From assembly GCA_964546125.1 (NCBI GenBank), contig CAZJIS010000035.1, positions 1-17,930 of the forward strand: a DNA stretch of 17,930 nt. The letters run 5' to 3'. How positions within the stretch are numbered: position 1 is the stretch's first letter; each line of letters opens with the position of its first letter. The notes beneath the pieces were generated by a model, which did no database searches, was not told the origin of the DNA, and saw only the letters and a list, made by a program, of their open reading frames with translations. Positions 15,841 to 17,930 of the stretch are shown here, one piece after another. The DNA comes from Phil1 sp964546125 (GTDB lineage Bacteria; Bacillota; Clostridia; Christensenellales; CAG-138). A program made the position numbers and the translations under genes.

Positions 15841-16953
15841 ATGGAACAGGCGGGCGCGCGCGTAATCGTCGGCCTTTCGGGGGGCGTGGATTCCTCCGTA
15901 GCGGCGCTGCTGCTCAAGCGGCAGGGCTATGATGTGACCGGCGTTTTCATGAACAATTGGGAAGAAGAGGGGGAGGACGGCGTCTGCACCGCCGCCGAGG
16001 ATCATGAGGATGTGCGCCGCGTGGCGGACCGGCTCGAGATCCCCTATTATACCGTGAATTTCGCCGCGCAGTACCGCGAGCGCGTGTTTTCGTATTTCCT
16101 CGAAGAATATGCGGCAGGGCGCACGCCCAACCCCGATGTGCTGTGCAACTGCGAAATTAAGTTCCGCGCCTTTTTGGACCTTGCGCTGAGCACAGGCGCC
16201 ATGGCGATGGCCACGGGCCATTATGCCCGCCTCGATCATACGGCGGGCGTGCGGCTCTTGCGCGCGGCCGATCGCAGCAAAGACCAAACCTATTTCCTTG
16301 CGGGGCTCACGCGAAGCCAGCTCGAGCGGGCGCTTTTCCCCGTGGGCGGCCTTCTCAAGCAGGAGGTGCGAAGGCTTGCCGCCGAGGCGGGGCTTTCCAA
16401 CGCTGCGAAGAAGGACTCGACCGGCATCTGCTTCATCGGCGAGCGCAATTTCAAGCGCTTTTTGATGCAATATTTGCCCGCGCAGCCCGGCGACATGGTC
16501 ACGCTCGAGGGCAGAATCGTCGGCCGCCACGACGGGCTCATGTACTACACGCTCGGCCAGCGGCGCGGCCTTGGCATCGGCGGCGTGCGCGAGGGTGCGG
16601 GCGGCAGCTGGTTCGTCATCGGCAAAGACATGAAGCGCAACCTGCTCATCGTGCAGCAGGGCGAGCAGGAAGAATTGTTCTCAACCGCGCTCGAGGCAAA
16701 AAAGATCAGCTTTGTCGCCGGGGGCGCGCCGGCGCAGGCCTTTTCCTGCACGGCGAAGTTCCGTTACCGGCAGGAGGATGTACCCGTGCGCGTCACCATG
16801 CGCGGGGAAGGCTGTTTTGTAGAGTTTGAAAAGCCGGAGCGCGCGGTCACGCCTGGCCAGTGGGTCGTTTTTTATCAAGGGGAAACCTGCTTGGGCGGCG
16901 GGCCGATCGATGATACGCGGCCGCTCAAACCCATCCGCTTTATTGAGATATGA
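15841..16953 (+). CDS. mnmA: tRNA-specific 2-thiouridylase MnmA
   Basis: Thiolates position 2 of the wobble uridine in tRNA-Lys, Glu and Gln, using ATP and persulfide sulfur. At 370 residues it matches the family length. The PP-loop is SGGVDSS (13-19). The catalytic Cys102 lies in NPDVLCNCEIKF and the second Cys197 in STGICFIGERNF, the same spacing as the E. coli pair. Conserved HYAR, KDQTYFL and YTLGQRRGLGIGG segments are present. ATG at 15841 has GGAGGG 6 bases upstream, two bases after the lipoprotein stop; longer in-frame extensions lie inside that gene. It is the last gene of the two-component run, with no promoter evident between them. Its 3' end overlaps murI on the other strand by 14 bases. 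Confidence 0.96.
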   Translation: MEQAGARVIVGLSGGVDSSVAALLLKRQGYDVTGVFMNNWEEEGEDGVCTAAEDHEDVRRVADRLEIPYYTVNFAAQYRERVFSYFLEEYAAGRTPNPDVLCNCEIKFRAFLDLALSTGAMAMATGHYARLDHTAGVRLLRAADRSKDQTYFLAGLTRSQLERALFPVGGLLKQEVRRLAAEAGLSNAAKKDSTGICFIGERNFKRFLMQYLPAQPGDMVTLEGRIVGRHDGLMYYTLGQRRGLGIGGVREGAGGSWFVIGKDMKRNLLIVQQGEQEELFSTALEAKKISFVAGGAPAQAFSCTAKFRYRQEDVPVRVTMRGEGCFVEFEKPERAVTPGQWVVFYQGETCLGGGPIDDTRPLKPIRFIEI

Positions 16954-17713
16954 GGGAGCGGAACAGCGGTTCGAGCCTTTTTTGATCTCCGCTGGTCACA
17001 TAATCAACACGGCTGCCGCCCGCGCCGTTTAGGATATCCTGCGCTTCGAGCACGCGCGCGAGCTGGCGCACGGTGGCGGCGTTGCCGTCATAAAGATGGC
17101 ACGCGCCCGCGAAATGCGCTTTGGCATAGACCGATATGGCTTTTTTAATGAAAACATAATGCGTGCAGCCGAGCACGATGCCGTCGATTTTCATTCCGTG
17201 CAAAAAAGAAAAGTGGCGATCGAACAGGTCGTCGAAATCGCTTGGCTCGAAAAGGCCGTGTTCGATGCGCTCCACCAGACCCGGACAGGCGACGCTTTCA
17301 ATGCGCGCAGGGTCGGGCATGCGCGCGCAAAGCGCGCGGAAGCGAGGCAGCCGCGCGGTGGCGGCGGTCGTGAGCACGAGAATCTTTCCTTCGCCCGGCG
17401 CTTTGCAGGCGGGCTTCACCGCGGGTTCCACGCTCACCACGGGAATCGCAAGGTGCGCGCGCACCTCGCCAACGCAGGTGGCGGTCGCCGTGTTGCACGC
17501 AAGCACAATCGCCTTTGCGCCAAGGCGGGCGAGTGCGTCCATGCCCGCGAGGGTCAGGCGCGCGATTTCTTCGTCGCCCCGGTCGCCATAGGGCGCGTTG
17601 GCGTCATCCCCATAATAAATGTAATTCTCATGCGGCAAAACGGCGAGCGCCTCGGCGAGCACGCTCGCGCCGCCAACGCCGCTGTCGAAAAAACCGATGG
17701 GCCGAATATCCAC
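16940..17713 (-). CDS. murI: Glutamate racemase
   Basis: Makes D-glutamate for the second position of the peptidoglycan stem peptide; cytoplasmic and cofactor-independent. It has 257 residues, normal for MurI. The N-terminal FFDSGVGG (8-15) and ANAPYG (38-43) are family signatures. The two catalytic cysteines are present: Cys73 in ACNTA and Cys183 in GCTHY. The start chosen is GTG at 17713, with GGAGG 5 bases upstream and the conserved strand directly after it. Longer readings up to 17902 run through the promoter and leader and are rejected. The gene converges on mnmA with a 14-bp overlap and diverges from a probable rRNA operon. No terminator is seen between it and mnmA. Confidence 0.95.
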   Translation of the reverse strand: MDIRPIGFFDSGVGGASVLAEALAVLPHENYIYYGDDANAPYGDRGDEEIARLTLAGMDALARLGAKAIVLACNTATATCVGEVRAHLAIPVVSVEPAVKPACKAPGEGKILVLTTAATARLPRFRALCARMPDPARIESVACPGLVERIEHGLFEPSDFDDLFDRHFSFLHGMKIDGIVLGCTHYVFIKKAISVYAKAHFAGACHLYDGNAATVRQLARVLEAQDILNGAGGSRVDYVTSGDQKRLEPLFRSLISQ

Positions 17714-17742
17714 CCTTGCCTCCGCGTATTTTTCTCCCCGTA

Positions 17743-17771
17743 AGTATAAGCTTTTTGTGACAACGATGCAA
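17743..17771 (-). promoter_or_regulatory. Predicted sigma-A promoter of murI
   Basis: On the - strand -35 TTGCAT (17766-17771) and -10 TATACT (17743-17748) are 17 bases apart, about 30 bases before the GTG start. Confidence 0.65.
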
Positions 17772-17807
17772 ACATCAAGAAAAATCGAAAAGTTGCGAAA
17801 AAAGGCA

Positions 17808-17836
17808 TTGACATTCCGATTGCGTTTTGCTATCAT
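17808..17836 (+). promoter_or_regulatory. Strong sigma-A promoter, probably of an rRNA operon
   Basis: A consensus -35 TTGACA (17808-17813) and -10 TATCAT (17831-17836) are exactly 17 bases apart. An A-rich stretch (about 17770-17803) upstream resembles an UP element. This is the strongest promoter in the window and points out of the right edge. Confidence 0.8.
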
Positions 17837-17842
17837 ACAAAA

Positions 17843-17930
17843 GCTGTCGCGCAAGACAAACGAAAAACGCGGCACACGCACCTTGAAAACTGTATAGTGC
17901 AAGAAAGAAGAATAGGTAAGAGACGAAGGT
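17843..17930 (+). ncRNA. Probable rRNA operon leader with boxA-like element
   Basis: No protein gene is seen. The transcript from the promoter at 17808-17836 would run through ccttgaaaact (17881-17891), a boxA-like antitermination motif typical of rRNA leaders and spacers in Bacillota. The purine-rich run after it (aagaaagaagaatagg, then agacgaaggt) resembles the sequence just before a 16S or 23S gene. The rRNA gene itself would begin beyond 17930, so its identity is inferred. Confidence 0.6.

Noticed and set aside
17697..17897. Small + strand frame of 66 codons over the rRNA-type promoter
   Set aside because: It covers two promoters and the boxA-like leader and has no ribosome binding site.
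17714..17902. 63-codon upstream extension of murI
   Set aside because: It runs through the murI promoter and rRNA-type promoter, and a GTG with an ideal ribosome binding site sits directly before the conserved MurI N-terminus.
1..17930. CRISPR arrays, tRNA genes, insertion sequence transposases, phage or toxin-antitoxin genes
   Set aside because: I looked on both strands and saw no regularly spaced repeats, cloverleaf sequence or matching protein motifs.

Overview
The window looks like a chromosomal housekeeping region from a GC-rich member of the Clostridia (Bacillota), possibly an uncultured gut lineage. The evidence is strong GGAGG-type ribosome binding sites, sigma-A type promoters, a T-box leader on a methionyl-tRNA synthetase gene, a PcrA-type helicase, a DUF6440-like small protein, three lipobox lipoproteins and no outer-membrane genes. 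The genus cannot be read from the sequence. Fourteen protein genes are supported, all intact except the first, which is cut by the left edge.

Left part (1-4310): the 3' end of a membrane-anchored Tim44-like/zinc-ribbon protein gene (+) converges on an M23 peptidase lipoprotein gene (-). The two are separated only by a palindromic, MITE-like element of about 107 bp that supplies or overlaps both stop codons. Upstream of the M23 gene lies pcrA (-), with its own promoter.

Middle (4310-9420, all -): promoter, SAM methyltransferase, then a translationally coupled M1-like peptidase that has lost the third zinc ligand, then a GNAT acetyltransferase and a DUF6440-like protein. Upstream of these is a short methionyl-tRNA synthetase gene with a complete T-box leader: promoter, Met specifier, stem III, T-box and competing terminator.

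Centre right (9420-16953): a D,D-carboxypeptidase gene (-) diverges from a tightly overlapping five-gene + strand run: OmpR-type response regulator, histidine kinase, two GerMN-type lipoproteins, then mnmA. The order regulator, kinase, GerMN lipoprotein resembles actinobacterial MtrA-MtrB-LpqB, which is linked to cell-wall and division control. The divergent carboxypeptidase and nearby murI and M23 genes give the area a peptidoglycan flavour, but regulation of those genes by this system is only inference.

Right end (16940-17930): murI (-) overlaps the mnmA 3' end by 14 bp. Upstream of murI, pointing out of the window, is a strong promoter with an A-rich upstream stretch and a boxA-like CTTGAAAACT leader. 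This is most likely the start of an rRNA operon whose first gene lies just beyond the edge. I did not find an evidently new system. The best leads are the degenerate M1 peptidase, the two-lipoprotein MtrAB-like operon, and the palindromic element joining two stop codons.
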